Positions 44,901 to 53,074 of a stretch of DNA of 64,000 bases are shown here, in pieces. The stretch is from the NCBI GenBank assembly GCA_018969605.1, contig JAGWXY010000001.1:1-64000 (forward strand). Direction: 5' to 3'. Both the position numbers and the translations under genes were made by a program. Positions within the stretch are counted from its first letter, which is position 1; every line of letters starts with the position of its first letter. The notes beneath the pieces were generated by a model. That model made no database searches and was not told where the DNA came from. It saw nothing but the letters and a program-made list of their open reading frames with translations. This stretch comes from Verrucomicrobiota bacterium. Lineage in GTDB: Bacteria; Verrucomicrobiota; Verrucomicrobiia; Verrucomicrobiales; Akkermansiaceae.

Positions 44901-45606
44901 CGAGGCTGAGGCGCGTGAATCGCATCGTGCGGGTGGTGCGCGTTTGCTGTGCATCGCACATTCAGGCGAGGTGGACCACTTGCGGAAGAAATTTCCGATT
45001 GGCCTGATGGCGAAGGTCGAGTTGCCGCGTCTCGGTGTCGGCGGAACGGCGATCGACGATTTGATTTTGCTCGCTGCCGAAGGTGTGGTCGGTGGCAGTT
45101 TCCCGCGATCGCCGGATGAATTTCGCGAGCTCGGCAAATCACGAAGAGGTCATTGGTTTGATGCGGCCAAGGTCATTGGTGCGACGCTCGACGAAGTGGT
45201 TGAAGCGCTGGCGGGGATTCGCGCGTGGATCGATGAGCACCGCGCTGATCGCAATATCGGCGTGGTGGCGGCGGACCTTGACGAGCAACTTGTGTGGTTG
45301 ATGCGCGAACGATTCGCGTGGCGTGCGGGCTTCGCGGGACTGCGTGATTATCCGCGTCGACTCAAGGCGATCCGCTCGCGGTTGGGGCGGATCAAGTCAT
45401 TGCCATTGGCCAAGGATTTGGAAAAAATGCAACGCGTGCGCCGACTATGGGAGCCATGGCATGAGCGGTGGAAAAAGGATCCGCTCAATCCCGCGCTATG
45501 GGAAATTGGTTGGATGCTCGAGGATTGGCGCGTGGCGATCTTCGCACCTGATCTGCCTTGTCCGGTGAAGGTGTCGGAAAAGAGGATTGAGGAGATGGTG
45601 GGGTGA
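41923..45606 (+). CDS. hrpA: DEAH-box ATP-dependent RNA helicase HrpA
   Basis: 1227 residues. The helicase core (about 15-360) has Walker A SDTGSGKTTQLP, GCTQPRRIAA, DEAHERSLNID, SSATLDA and VAETSLTIP, and an Arg-rich RQRKGRCGR motif. HA2 and OB domains follow (about 380-620), then a long C-terminal DUF3418-type region (about 640-1220) found in bacterial HrpA. E. coli HrpA acts on collided ribosomes; the same is likely here by homology. Length is near 1300 as expected. It is a single-gene transcript as far as can be seen. Confidence 0.94.
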   Translation: MEFTGSWNYSQELPVVAHREEILGALREHRVVVVVSDTGSGKTTQLPKMVAEALGPEGGRVGCTQPRRIAAVSVAGRVAEELKVPMGGMVGYQVRFDEKLCKDTRIKFMTDGILLAETQGDPQLRQYGALILDEAHERSLNIDFLLGYLKNLLQTRADLKVVISSATLDAGSFAEFFTIDGVAAPVIEAPGRMFPVSEFFLPPSDDEEMPQHVARAVEWLGGVDPHGDVLVFLPGEREIRECAEVLEGRKFRDTEVLPLFARLGLADQQRVFHPGRLRRLILATNVAETSLTIPRIACVIDTGVARVSRWSPGKGVQRLLVEPVSRASARQRKGRCGRVRDGVCVRLYEELELEERAEFTDPEIRRSSLAGVILRMKSLGLPEIDEFPFLDAPSPKAVAEGYRTLREVGALDRERKLTACGREMARMPVDPRLARMIIEARKEHCLAEILPIIGFLESNDPRERPAEKAREADEAHAAWKDAESDFIGILRLWNALQPLRDERGKWRRNALRKFAAASYLNMRRVIEWSNVVDELADAESAHLKRGGGKDAAENAYPYASIHRSLLAGVPRQFGLWDRENKAYRSASGGFFAVFPGSGLFAAPKRWEWVVAMELVETSRLWARRVARIDPEWVEQVAPHLCRSVYGEARWDEAQGAVYGKERVVCGGLAVVMGRRVHYGRVDAKLAHAVFVREGLLGGGLRKRGKFLDFIDELREEVGAIEDKLRRPAGVWDEDAVVAYCEERIPQEVHTAAAFHKWLSQHEDALIAGLRAMVDEQLQNHGVDGFPDEILHEGESYPVYYRTAPGERDDGVTIGVHVDQLPKLPEWLPAWGVDGLLRERVELILRSLPKDYRRLCQPIASLADAFVDLWAFAPKDGPIGVVLSDFIRERLGVDVPQDAYDFSRLPDHLVTKVWVCDDEGEELALGTDVAELKLRLGERMRQRFEAAANEDLERSGMSSWDGEKLPERVATPGGFAYPALVDEKGSVGVRAFVSEAEARESHRAGGARLLCIAHSGEVDHLRKKFPIGLMAKVELPRLGVGGTAIDDLILLAAEGVVGGSFPRSPDEFRELGKSRRGHWFDAAKVIGATLDEVVEALAGIRAWIDEHRADRNIGVVAADLDEQLVWLMRERFAWRAGFAGLRDYPRRLKAIRSRLGRIKSLPLAKDLEKMQRVRRLWEPWHERWKKDPLNPALWEIGWMLEDWRVAIFAPDLPCPVKVSEKRIEEMVG

Positions 45607-45746
45607 AGGGGAGTTTGCTGCAGAGCCGCAGAGGAAATGGGAGGACATTGGAGATTGGTGATTGGGTATTGAGTAAATTGCGCAGGTGTGGTGTGGATCT
45701 TGAAAAATTCCTTGAATTGTAGGCGGTATCGCGGATAGTACCATAT

Positions 45747-46160
45747 GTGTATGCCGTCCTTGACACTTCAGTCCTTGTGGCTGGTCTCCGATCCAGGCAG
45801 GGTGCCAGTTTTCAGGTGCTCCAAGCGATTCGCGCTGGGGGCATTCGGATTGCCGTGTCTGTGGCGCTTGTTCTTGAGTATGAATCTGTGTTGCTTCGGC
45901 CCGGGCTCATTCCTCGGTTCACGCCTCGAGACATTCGAAAGGTCGTGGATGGCCTTTGTCTCATGGGTGGTCACCAGCAGGTTTTTTTCGCCTGGAGGCC
46001 GTTTCTTTCAGACCCCGATGACGATCTTGTTCTTGAGCTCGCCGTCGCTGCATCGGCTTCATTCATCATCACCCACAACACAGATGATTTTCGCGGCTCG
46101 GATTCGATGGGAGTTCGCGCCATCACACCAGCCAAAGCCCTCAACTTGATAAGACCATGA
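45747..46160 (+). CDS. PIN-domain toxin
   Basis: 137 residues of the toxin-associated PIN family (TIGR00305-like). Acidic active-site residues are Asp6 (VLDTSVLVAGL), Glu near 46 (LEYESVLLRPG), Asp in SDPDDDLVLELA and the late HNTDDF. PIN toxins are Mg2+-dependent RNases, often cutting tRNA or rRNA. Its end overlaps the antitoxin start by ATGA (46157-46160). Toxin-first order is less common among TA pairs but known for this group. Confidence 0.88.
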   Translation: MYAVLDTSVLVAGLRSRQGASFQVLQAIRAGGIRIAVSVALVLEYESVLLRPGLIPRFTPRDIRKVVDGLCLMGGHQQVFFAWRPFLSDPDDDLVLELAVAASASFIITHNTDDFRGSDSMGVRAITPAKALNLIRP

Positions 46161-46429
46161 CAACTCTATCCATTCGTGTCCCTGACTCCCTTCATCGTGC
46201 GATCAAAGATCTCGCGACCAAGGATGGTTACTCCATGAACCAGTTCCTTATCACAGCGGCAGCAGAGAAGTTGTCAGCCATGGAGACGGTTGATTACCTT
46301 CGACAGCGCGCTGAGCGTGCCAACCTCAAAGATTTTGATCGGCTTCTTTCATTGGTGCCTGATTCCGAGCCTGATCGTGGAGATGAGCTGCCGGTTAAAT
46401 CCAAAAGGAGAGGAAAACGGCGCTCCTAG
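46157..46429 (+). CDS. Ribbon-helix-helix antitoxin, HicB/CopG-like
   Basis: 90 residues. The N-terminal RHH DNA-binding motif TLSIRVPDSLHRAIKDLATKDGYSMNQFLITAAAEKL (positions 3-38) is followed by a toxin-contact tail with DYLRQRAERAN and a basic end KSKRRGKRR. It should neutralise the PIN toxin and repress the pair. It is translationally coupled to the toxin by a 4-base overlap. A strong terminator follows 31 bases after the stop codon. Confidence 0.87.
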   Translation: MTTLSIRVPDSLHRAIKDLATKDGYSMNQFLITAAAEKLSAMETVDYLRQRAERANLKDFDRLLSLVPDSEPDRGDELPVKSKRRGKRRS

Positions 46430-46459
46430 TTCTGGGGGCTTTGGATAGGTGTGAATAAG

Positions 46460-46486
46460 AAAGGACCTTTTTTCAAAAGGTCCTTT
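46460..46486. terminator. Bidirectional terminator between antitoxin and aminotransferase
   Basis: AAAGGACCTTTT (46460-46471), TTC loop, AAAAGGTCCTTT (46475-46486): a perfect 12-bp stem with A/T tracts on both sides. It lies between the antitoxin (+) and aminotransferase (-) 3' ends and can serve both. A second GC hairpin TGGCGGTT-GAA-AACCGCCA lies at 46514-46532. Confidence 0.82.
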
Positions 46487-46553
46487 CCGGTTGGAGGGTT
46501 ATTGAAGAGGGTTTGGCGGTTGAAAACCGCCACCACGGGCGCCGCCACGGGGC

Positions 46554-47618
46554 TCAGCCTAGGACATCGTTCATGGCGTCGATGAGTTCCTGCATGGTCT
46601 CGGGGGTTTCGTTGCCCATGTTGGAGATGCGGAAGGTGATGCCTTTGATTTTGCCGTAGCCACCGTTGATGATGAAGCCGTGTTTGGACTTGAGGGTCTT
46701 GATGAAGGCCGATTGATCGAAGCCGGGTGGCGTGTGGAAGCAGCTAAGAGAGACCGAGCGGTTGCCTTCGGGAGCGAAGTGCTTGAAGTTGTGGCGCGCG
46801 GCCCAGTCATGGATCATCGCGTTGTTTTTCTTGTGGCGTGCGAAGCGTTTTTCGATGCCTTCGTTTTCGATCACGCTTAGGATGTGTTGGAGACCGAAGA
46901 TCAGCGAGATCGCAGGCGTCGATGGTGTATTGTTTTTCTCGGCATTTTTCGCGAACTCGATGAAGTCGAAATAGTAGCCGCGGTTGGGCATGCTTTTCGC
47001 GCGTTCGAGAGCCGCCTCCGAGCAGGAGAACACCGTGAGGCCAGGTGGCAGGGCGAGGGCCTTTTGCACGCCGGCGAGCAGGACATCGATGCCAAGCGCA
47101 TCCATGCCGATCGGCACGGCTGAAAATGACGAGACCGAGTCGACCACCAGCAGAACGCCGGGGAAGGATTTCACCACTTTGGCGATGCCAGCGAGGTCGT
47201 TCATGACGCCGGTGGAGGTCTCGTTGTGGATGAGCGTGACGAGATCGAATCCGCCTTCTTCAAGTTTCGCGCGCACCGCTGCGGGTGTGATCGCCTCGCC
47301 CCACTCGACTTGGATTTTTTCGGCGGCGATGCCCATCTTGTTGGCGACATCGAACCACTTGTCGGAGAAGGCACCGCAGCAAAGCGTGAGGACTTTTTTT
47401 GCGCAGAGGTTGCGCAGCGAGGCTTCCATCACGCCCCATGCGGATGAGGTCGAGAGGAAAAACGGGCGGCTGGTGCCGGCGAGTTGTTTGAGCACCGGTT
47501 GGGTCGACGCGTAGAGGGCTTCGAATTCAGCGCCGCGGTGGCCGATCATCGGCTGGCTCATGGCGGCGAAGGTTTCTTTGGAAACATCGATGGGACCTGG
47601 AATGAAGAGTTTGGCCAT
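46554..47618 (-). CDS. Class V PLP-dependent aminotransferase (alanine/serine-glyoxylate or phosphoserine type)
   Basis: 354 residues. N-terminal IPGPIDVSKETFAAMSQPMIGHRG, cofactor region STSSAWGVMEA, HNETSTGVMNDL, Asp-PLP contact VVDSVSSF, and Schiff-base Lys in AGVQKALALPPG. This group includes alanine-glyoxylate, serine-pyruvate and one type of phosphoserine aminotransferase; sequence alone does not settle which. It lies 40 bases after dapA on the same strand, so amino-acid biosynthesis is likely. Confidence 0.88.
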   Translation of the reverse strand: MAKLFIPGPIDVSKETFAAMSQPMIGHRGAEFEALYASTQPVLKQLAGTSRPFFLSTSSAWGVMEASLRNLCAKKVLTLCCGAFSDKWFDVANKMGIAAEKIQVEWGEAITPAAVRAKLEEGGFDLVTLIHNETSTGVMNDLAGIAKVVKSFPGVLLVVDSVSSFSAVPIGMDALGIDVLLAGVQKALALPPGLTVFSCSEAALERAKSMPNRGYYFDFIEFAKNAEKNNTPSTPAISLIFGLQHILSVIENEGIEKRFARHKKNNAMIHDWAARHNFKHFAPEGNRSVSLSCFHTPPGFDQSAFIKTLKSKHGFIINGGYGKIKGITFRISNMGNETPETMQELIDAMNDVLG

Positions 47619-47658
47619 GGGAGTGTGTGATTGAGTTGTTTGATGTATTGGGAAAAAA

Positions 47659-48543
47659 TCAGGGGAGGAGATTGTACGAATCGAGCAGCGCGCGGAGCTT
47701 GGCAGAGGCCTCGGATGTGAGTGGTGCGAGTGGCAGGCGAAGCTCGGGCGAGCAGTGGCCTTGGAGGGCTACAGCGGATTTGATTGGCACCGGGTTCACA
47801 TCGAGCGTCATGAGCCCGCGCATCAGCGGGTAGTATTTTTTCTGAAGCTCGAGTGCTTCATCGAAGGAGCCATTGAGGCAAGCGCGGACGAGGCGAGCCA
47901 TGACATCGGGGACAAGGTTGGCAGCGACCGAGACCAGACCGGTGGCACCGCAGGAGATGAAGGGCAGCGTGAGTGGGTCGTCGCCGCTGAGGATGGCGAA
48001 ATTTTCCGGCACGGCTTGAACGAGTTGGCTGATGCGATCGACCGAGCCGCCGGCTTCCTTGATGGCGACCACATTCGGGCAATCAGCGGCGAGGCGGGCG
48101 GTGGTTTCAGGAGAGATTTCGACAACCGATCGTCCGGGCACGCTGTAGAGCATGATGGGCAGGCTCGTTTCGCGCGCGATGGTTTTGAAGTGCTGGTAAA
48201 GGCCTTCTTGCGAGGGCTTGTTGTAATACGGGCAAACTTGCAGTGATCCGGTGACACCGATTTTTTCCGCCTCTTTGGTGAGCTCGATCGCTTCGCTGGT
48301 GGCGTTGGCACCGGTGCCAGCGATGACTTCGCAGCGGCCGGCGGCAAACTTCACGGCGAGGCGGATCGCTTCGAGGTGTTCCTTCGTGTCGAGAGTGGGC
48401 GACTCGCCGGTGGTGCCTACGGGCACGATGCCGTCGATGCCGGCGGCGATTTGTCGTTCGATGAGGGCCTCGAAGGCTGGGACATCAATGGAGCCGTCGC
48501 GAAACGGAGTGATCAGAGCGGTGTGGGTGCCGGAGAAACGCAT
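47659..48543 (-). CDS. dapA: 4-hydroxy-tetrahydrodipicolinate synthase
   Basis: 294-residue TIM-barrel aldolase that condenses pyruvate and aspartate semialdehyde, the first step to lysine and meso-diaminopimelate of the wall. Seen are GTHTALITPFRDG, VPVGTTGESPTL, YYNKPSQEGLYQHF, the MLYSVPGRS block (conserved Tyr), and the Lys of VAIKEAGG that forms the Schiff base. ATG 48543 (MRFSGTH) fits the family; ATG 48564 is upstream in frame. dapF of the same pathway lies at 62 kb. Confidence 0.95.
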   Translation of the reverse strand: MRFSGTHTALITPFRDGSIDVPAFEALIERQIAAGIDGIVPVGTTGESPTLDTKEHLEAIRLAVKFAAGRCEVIAGTGANATSEAIELTKEAEKIGVTGSLQVCPYYNKPSQEGLYQHFKTIARETSLPIMLYSVPGRSVVEISPETTARLAADCPNVVAIKEAGGSVDRISQLVQAVPENFAILSGDDPLTLPFISCGATGLVSVAANLVPDVMARLVRACLNGSFDEALELQKKYYPLMRGLMTLDVNPVPIKSAVALQGHCSPELRLPLAPLTSEASAKLRALLDSYNLLP

Positions 48544-48644
48544 GACCGGCAGACCATGAACCATCCCCGGCGGAGGTCAAAGCCCTATCCGCGTGGGAAC
48601 GCAAAAAATCCCATGTTGAGCATCCGCATGCGGGGTGTGTGCCC

Positions 48645-48687
48645 AAGGAAAAAGCCTTTCTGAAATGACCGGAAGGGCTTTTTCCTT
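48645..48687. terminator. Strong hairpin with A/T tracts, terminator
   Basis: AAGGAAAAAGCC (48645-48656) with GGCTTTTTCCTT (48676-48687), with partial pairing inside. It lies in the 389-base gap between the LacI regulator (minus, ending at 48933) and dapA (minus, starting at 48543). It can stop transcription from the LacI gene before dapA. Confidence 0.75.
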
Positions 48688-48751
48688 TGAGGCTCGATGA
48701 CTCGGCTTCAAGGACCATCAAGAATTCACCCGATCAGATGAATTCATTGAT

Positions 48752-48826
48752 CAGCTCCAGAGCCCACGGTGCGCTGGTTGTGGAACGGGAGCAATTTTTG
48801 GCTGGAGGCTCCTTGTGAGAACGCCG
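48752..48826. repeat. Dispersed repeat family 1, copy C
   Basis: About 75 bp related to 13513-13591 and 24832-24913: AGCTCCAGAGCCCAC, TTGTGGAA, CAATTTTTGG and GGAGGCTCC appear in order. It is the most diverged copy and lacks the final CCCGGG. Apart from this and the terminator, the gap 48544-48932 shows nothing else. Confidence 0.6.
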
Positions 48827-48932
48827 TTACCTCATCCGAATGGGATCATCCAAAAACGCGGCAGCACCTCGCGACTGGTTTTTTTGATGAATTGCTTGTC
48901 AGATCTGGCTGCGCTGAAATGTGGCGAAGATG

Positions 48933-49964
48933 TCATGGCGGCTGATGTTTGACGGTCGAGCCATCGATCCAACTGCAGCCGATCATGGTGGCGCGCGGGT
49001 ATTTCGGCACGCCGGCTTCATGGTGGTGGATCATCGAGATGAGCATGTCGATCGCCGCCTCTCCGACGAGGTCGTTGCGTTGATCCATGCCGGCCCATGA
49101 GTCGTGGTCCGGTCGCCATTCGTACTGGATGAGGCCTATGTCCTGCGGGACGCGCAGTCCGAGTTCGTGCAGCCAGCGCTTCACTTCATGGTAGAGCGTG
49201 AAGATCACATCGGGTTGGTTTTTCGCGAGCCATTGGTGGAAGAGCGCGCGGTCCTCGCGTGCGGCGGCGACCTCATAGAAGGGTTGGGTGCGGTTTTTGT
49301 GGGGGAGGAAACGGCTTTGACCTGTAAGAAAGCCGGCGCTAAAGCGGCCTTCGATCAGTTTGTCGATGACGCCATCGAGTACGAGTGCGGGTCGACGGTA
49401 GCCAAGAGCGATGGCTTTTTCGAAGGCTTCGAGCGCGACCGCGTGTTGATCACTGCAGGTGTAGGAGAGTGCCGGATCACGGGTGCGCACGCCGGTGACC
49501 ACGGCGGGAAATTCTTCCCACAGCGGGGCCAAACGTGTGGGCAGTCGGTTGCACTTCAACAGGCCGACGATGACAATGCCGCGGATGTTGCGCGCGCGGA
49601 AGATCGAAGCGAAGCGTGTGGCCGACATGTCCGGATCGTGCATCCAGAATTCATCGAGGCGGTAGCCGAGTTGGCGGGCCCGGCGTTGGCAGCCGAGCAC
49701 ATAGGATGGCACGGTCGGGTGGCGGGTGGTGGCGTCCTTGTGTTCGTGGGCGTTGATGATTGCCAAAGTGGATTGGTACCCTTGGCTGCGGTTTTGGCGC
49801 AGTTCGGCCATGAGGTGGGCGACGGTAGGGTTGGGTCGGTAGCCCAGCGACTTGGCGGCCTTTTCGATCCGGCGGCGCGTTGCTGCCGAAACCTTCGGAC
49901 TCCCGCGCAGGGCAAGGCTCACGGTGTTTTTGGAAACGCCCGCCGCCTTGGCGATATCGGTCAT
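48933..49964 (-). CDS. LacI-family regulator of xylA (putative)
   Basis: 343 residues, paralogous along the whole length to the regulator next to araBAD. N-terminal helix-turn-helix (MTDIAKAAGVSKNTVSLALRG), hinge, then a sugar-binding domain with RHPTVPSYVLGC, RTRDPALSYTC and LIQYEWRPDHDSW. It is divergent from xylA with a 12-bp inverted repeat in the gap, so it probably represses xylA and senses xylose or a derivative. ATG 49964 is chosen; a TTG-led extension to 50000 is open. Confidence 0.9.
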   Translation of the reverse strand: MTDIAKAAGVSKNTVSLALRGSPKVSAATRRRIEKAAKSLGYRPNPTVAHLMAELRQNRSQGYQSTLAIINAHEHKDATTRHPTVPSYVLGCQRRARQLGYRLDEFWMHDPDMSATRFASIFRARNIRGIVIVGLLKCNRLPTRLAPLWEEFPAVVTGVRTRDPALSYTCSDQHAVALEAFEKAIALGYRRPALVLDGVIDKLIEGRFSAGFLTGQSRFLPHKNRTQPFYEVAAAREDRALFHQWLAKNQPDVIFTLYHEVKRWLHELGLRVPQDIGLIQYEWRPDHDSWAGMDQRNDLVGEAAIDMLISMIHHHEAGVPKYPRATMIGCSWIDGSTVKHQPP

Positions 49965-49993
49965 GTTGGGACTTGGCACAAAACGGGCATGAC

Positions 49994-50053
49994 ACGGCAA
50001 TGATGCGATGAAAAGTATTTAATATGACTGTCCTACAAAACCATCGTTGCCGT
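49994..50053. promoter_or_regulatory. Inverted repeat in the LacI/xylA divergent promoter region
   Basis: ACGGCAATGATG (49994-50005) and CATCGTTGCCGT (50042-50053) form 12-bp arms with one G-T mismatch, 36 bases apart. They lie between the regulator and xylA starts. Candidate operator pair for the LacI protein; binding is inferred only. Confidence 0.5.
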
Positions 50054-50104
50054 CAGTGACGCGTGTTTTCTAGTGTTTGGTTTATCACTCCAACCATTCA
50101 TTAT

Positions 50105-51418
50105 ATGAAATCCGCATTCCCAGGCATCAAGCGCATCGCGTACGAAGGACCGGCCTCGAAGAATCCGCTGGCCTTCAAGCACTACAATCCGGAAGAGATC
50201 GTCGAAGGTCGCACGATGCGCGAGCATCTGCGTTTTGCCGTCGTGTATTGGCATACGTTTCGCGGTACCGGGAGCGATCCTTTTGGCGCGGCGACGATGC
50301 AGCGTCCGTGGGATGATGGCACAGAGAGTCTTAAGAATGCCAAGAAGCGCGTGCGCGTGGCGTTTGAGTTCATCGAAAAACTTGGTGCGCCTTATTACTG
50401 CTGGCACGATCGCGACATTTCGCCCGAAGGTCGCAACCTTGCCGAATCGAACCGCAACCTCGATGCCATCGCCAAGGTGCTCAAGGAAGAACAACAGCGC
50501 ACCGGCATCAAGCTGCTGTGGGGAACAGCCAACTTGTTTTCGCATCCGCGCTACGCGCATGGAGCTGCGACTTCCTGCAACGCCGAGGTGTTTGCCCATG
50601 CCTGCGCGCAGACGAAGAAGGCGTTGGAGGTGACGCACAAACTTGGTGGCGAGGGCTACACCTTTTGGGGCGGCCGCGAAGGTTACCAGACCTTGCTCAA
50701 CACCGACATGAAGCGCGAACAGGAGCATCTCGCGGCGTTTCTGCGCATGGCCGTGGAGTACAAAAAGAAGATCGGCTTCAGGGGTCAATTCTACATCGAG
50801 CCCAAGCCCAAGGAGCCTACCAAGCATCAGTATGATTCCGACTCTGCCGCCTGTCTCAATTTCCTGCGCGAGCACGGCTTGTTGCCGCACTTCAAGCTCA
50901 ACATCGAGACCAACCACGCCACGCTCGCCGGTCACACGATGCAGCATGAGCTCGAAGTCGCCGGTGCCGCTGGTGCGCTGGGATCGATCGACGCCAACAC
51001 CGGCGATGAACTCCTCGGCTGGGACACCGACCAATTTCCGACCAACATCTACCTCACTACCTACACCATGCTCAGCGTGCTCAAATACGGCGGATTCAAA
51101 AGCGGCGGTGTCAACTTCGACGCCAAGGTGCGCCGCGAAAGTTTTGAGCCGATCGATCTTTTCTACGCACACATCGGCGGCATGGATGCGTTTGCCCGCG
51201 GGCTCAAGATCGCAGCGGCCATCCGCAAGGACGGCAGGCTCGATGCCTTCGTGAAGGATCGCTACGCGTCATGGGACAAAGGCATCGGTGCCAAGGTCGA
51301 GTCTGGCAAGGCAAGTTTCAAATCGCTCGAAGAATACGCCCTCAAAAAAGGCAACCCACCCAAGAACCACAGCGGCCGCCAAGAGTTCCTCGAGAATTTG
51401 ATCAACGAATTCATCTGA
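50105..51418 (+). CDS. xylA: Xylose isomerase
   Basis: 437-residue class II enzyme converting D-xylose to D-xylulose with two divalent metals. Motifs: [29 protein letters not shown] (catalytic His and Asp), [14 protein letters not shown] (metal Glu and Lys), [35 protein letters not shown] 50105 ([10 protein letters not shown]) is chosen; an upstream in-frame ATG at 50063 is less likely. No xylulokinase is adjacent. Controlled probably by the divergent LacI paralogue. Confidence 0.96.
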   Translation: MKSAFPGIKRIAYEGPASKNPLAFKHYNPEEIVEGRTMREHLRFAVVYWHTFRGTGSDPFGAATMQRPWDDGTESLKNAKKRVRVAFEFIEKLGAPYYCWHDRDISPEGRNLAESNRNLDAIAKVLKEEQQRTGIKLLWGTANLFSHPRYAHGAATSCNAEVFAHACAQTKKALEVTHKLGGEGYTFWGGREGYQTLLNTDMKREQEHLAAFLRMAVEYKKKIGFRGQFYIEPKPKEPTKHQYDSDSAACLNFLREHGLLPHFKLNIETNHATLAGHTMQHELEVAGAAGALGSIDANTGDELLGWDTDQFPTNIYLTTYTMLSVLKYGGFKSGGVNFDAKVRRESFEPIDLFYAHIGGMDAFARGLKIAAAIRKDGRLDAFVKDRYASWDKGIGAKVESGKASFKSLEEYALKKGNPPKNHSGRQEFLENLINEFI

Positions 51419-51703
51419 TGGGATGAACCTGAATTTGGAGGTTGAAATGCAAACAAAGAGGATTTGACCGCAGATTTCAGGCATCTAGTCATTCAAGTTT
51501 TTTCTTCATGCGGTGCTATTTTCTGCATGTAAAAGGATGCCTTTTTTGGAGGAGCTGAACACAATTCGCCAGCTTTGACAGGAGCTGCAATTGTTCCCTC
51601 ATGAAGCAAGTTGCTGATTTCAAAGTCTGAAAAAATCAGCAGATCAGTTCAATCGATGGTGATGCTTGGAATAAACATTCCACAGCATGCGCGAAAAAAC
51701 TCA

Positions 51704-52783
51704 TTACTTCGCCTCCGACAGCAGGGCCTCGGCGGTGATTTCGGCGAATGATCCTGGTGCGCCAAAGTAGTGGATTTTGCGTTCGCCATCGAGGATGAGG
51801 ACCTGAGGCAGGATGTTGATCCGGTATTCGCGAGCGAGTTTCATTTCCGGGTCGGAGAAATTTTTCCAGTTGGTGACTTGGTCGGCTTCGAGTGTGCGGA
51901 GCTTGGCGAGCGGATCGTGGTTCACACCGATGACGGTGAAGGGACGGTCTTTGAATTTGCGCAGCGTGTTGTTGGTGATTTCGAGAACGCGATCGGATTC
52001 GGGTACTTCGGTGCTCCAGAAAATAAGCATCGTGACTTTGCCTTTGGTGGAATCGAGCGTGAGGGGTCGGCCTGCGGCGTCGGTGCCGACGAGGTTGGGT
52101 GCGATGCGGCCTTTGGTGAGGTTGCGTATGACGTAGAGTTCGTCCTCAGCGATTTGGGCGACGGTGGTTTTGCCGATTTGTACATCCGAGCTTTGGATGA
52201 TGGCTTTGCGCAGGTAGGTGAGGCGTTTGCGCATCGGTTCGGTATCATCACCTAGGGATTTGATCACGAGTGCGGCGTAGAGTGCGGCGACCCCTTGGAT
52301 TTTCGGATCGGGGTTAATTGTTTGGATTTTTTCGAGGATCGAGAGGGTGCCCGGGTCTTGGTTGTAAGCGAGGGCTATGCACATCGGTGTGAGGTTCGGG
52401 CTTTGCATGTGGTAAGTGGCGACGGCCTTGCGAATGGCGTCGCATTCCTGTGAAAAGGCGGGGGACACTGAGCCATCGGCCTTGGTGATGGTGAGTGGAC
52501 GGGTAAGTTTGAGGAGCCATGCGGCTGGCTCGAGTGTCCAGTCTTCGCTGAGCGAGGGGCTGATCACTTGCCACATTTGCCGTGCGTAGCGGTGTGGGTC
52601 GGGCCGTGAGGCGATCGCGGCGGACTTGGCCTCGGGCGAGGTGGCGGCACGGTTGACGAGCGTCCAACTTTCTGCAGCCGATTCCCATGATTTCTTGATG
52701 CGATCGGCATCGGCTGGCGAGGCGGTGGATTCTGCGATGAGCAGCAGGGAAACGACGGCGACCAGGCGGCTTAGGAGGTTCAT
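51704..52783 (-). CDS. Exported thioredoxin-fold (TlpA/AhpC-like) protein lacking CXXC
   Basis: 359 residues. A signal peptide (MNLLSRLVAVVSLLLIAESTAS) precedes a helical part (about 25-230) and a C-terminal thioredoxin-like domain (about 232-355: IAPNLVGTDAAGRPLTLDSTKGK, then MLIFWSTEVPES, then LPQVLILDGERKIHYFG). The position of the redox WCxxC is STEVPES, with no Cys, so it cannot act as a normal disulfide oxidoreductase. The N-terminal half may serve binding. It is isolated, with about 285-base gaps on both sides in which I see no gene. Confidence 0.78.
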   Translation of the reverse strand: MNLLSRLVAVVSLLLIAESTASPADADRIKKSWESAAESWTLVNRAATSPEAKSAAIASRPDPHRYARQMWQVISPSLSEDWTLEPAAWLLKLTRPLTITKADGSVSPAFSQECDAIRKAVATYHMQSPNLTPMCIALAYNQDPGTLSILEKIQTINPDPKIQGVAALYAALVIKSLGDDTEPMRKRLTYLRKAIIQSSDVQIGKTTVAQIAEDELYVIRNLTKGRIAPNLVGTDAAGRPLTLDSTKGKVTMLIFWSTEVPESDRVLEITNNTLRKFKDRPFTVIGVNHDPLAKLRTLEADQVTNWKNFSDPEMKLAREYRINILPQVLILDGERKIHYFGAPGSFAEITAEALLSEAK

Positions 52784-53074
52784 GGATGGAAGTTAAATGT
52801 TTTTGACGGATGGATGGAATTCGAAAAATGTGGCCAGTGATCTGGACCAAGGTGCTTGTGCGGGATTGATCCAACTCCGTCATTGAAAGCTGGCGAACCC
52901 ATGAGTCCCGCGCGTATTTGGTCTGAAACCGAATGACCGGCCACGTATCACGCAGACTCCAGAGTTTTTCTGAGCATGGTATGCAATCCGAAGCGAGCCT
53001 CGTCCATCACTCACACTTTTGTTTTGCGGCCTTGTGGCAGAGCCAAAGCTCGCAAAGACCGGCGGGTTGGGTAT

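Noticed and set aside
49104-50003. 299-codon plus-strand frame
   Set aside because: Antisense to the LacI regulator whose helix-turn-helix and effector domain are clear.
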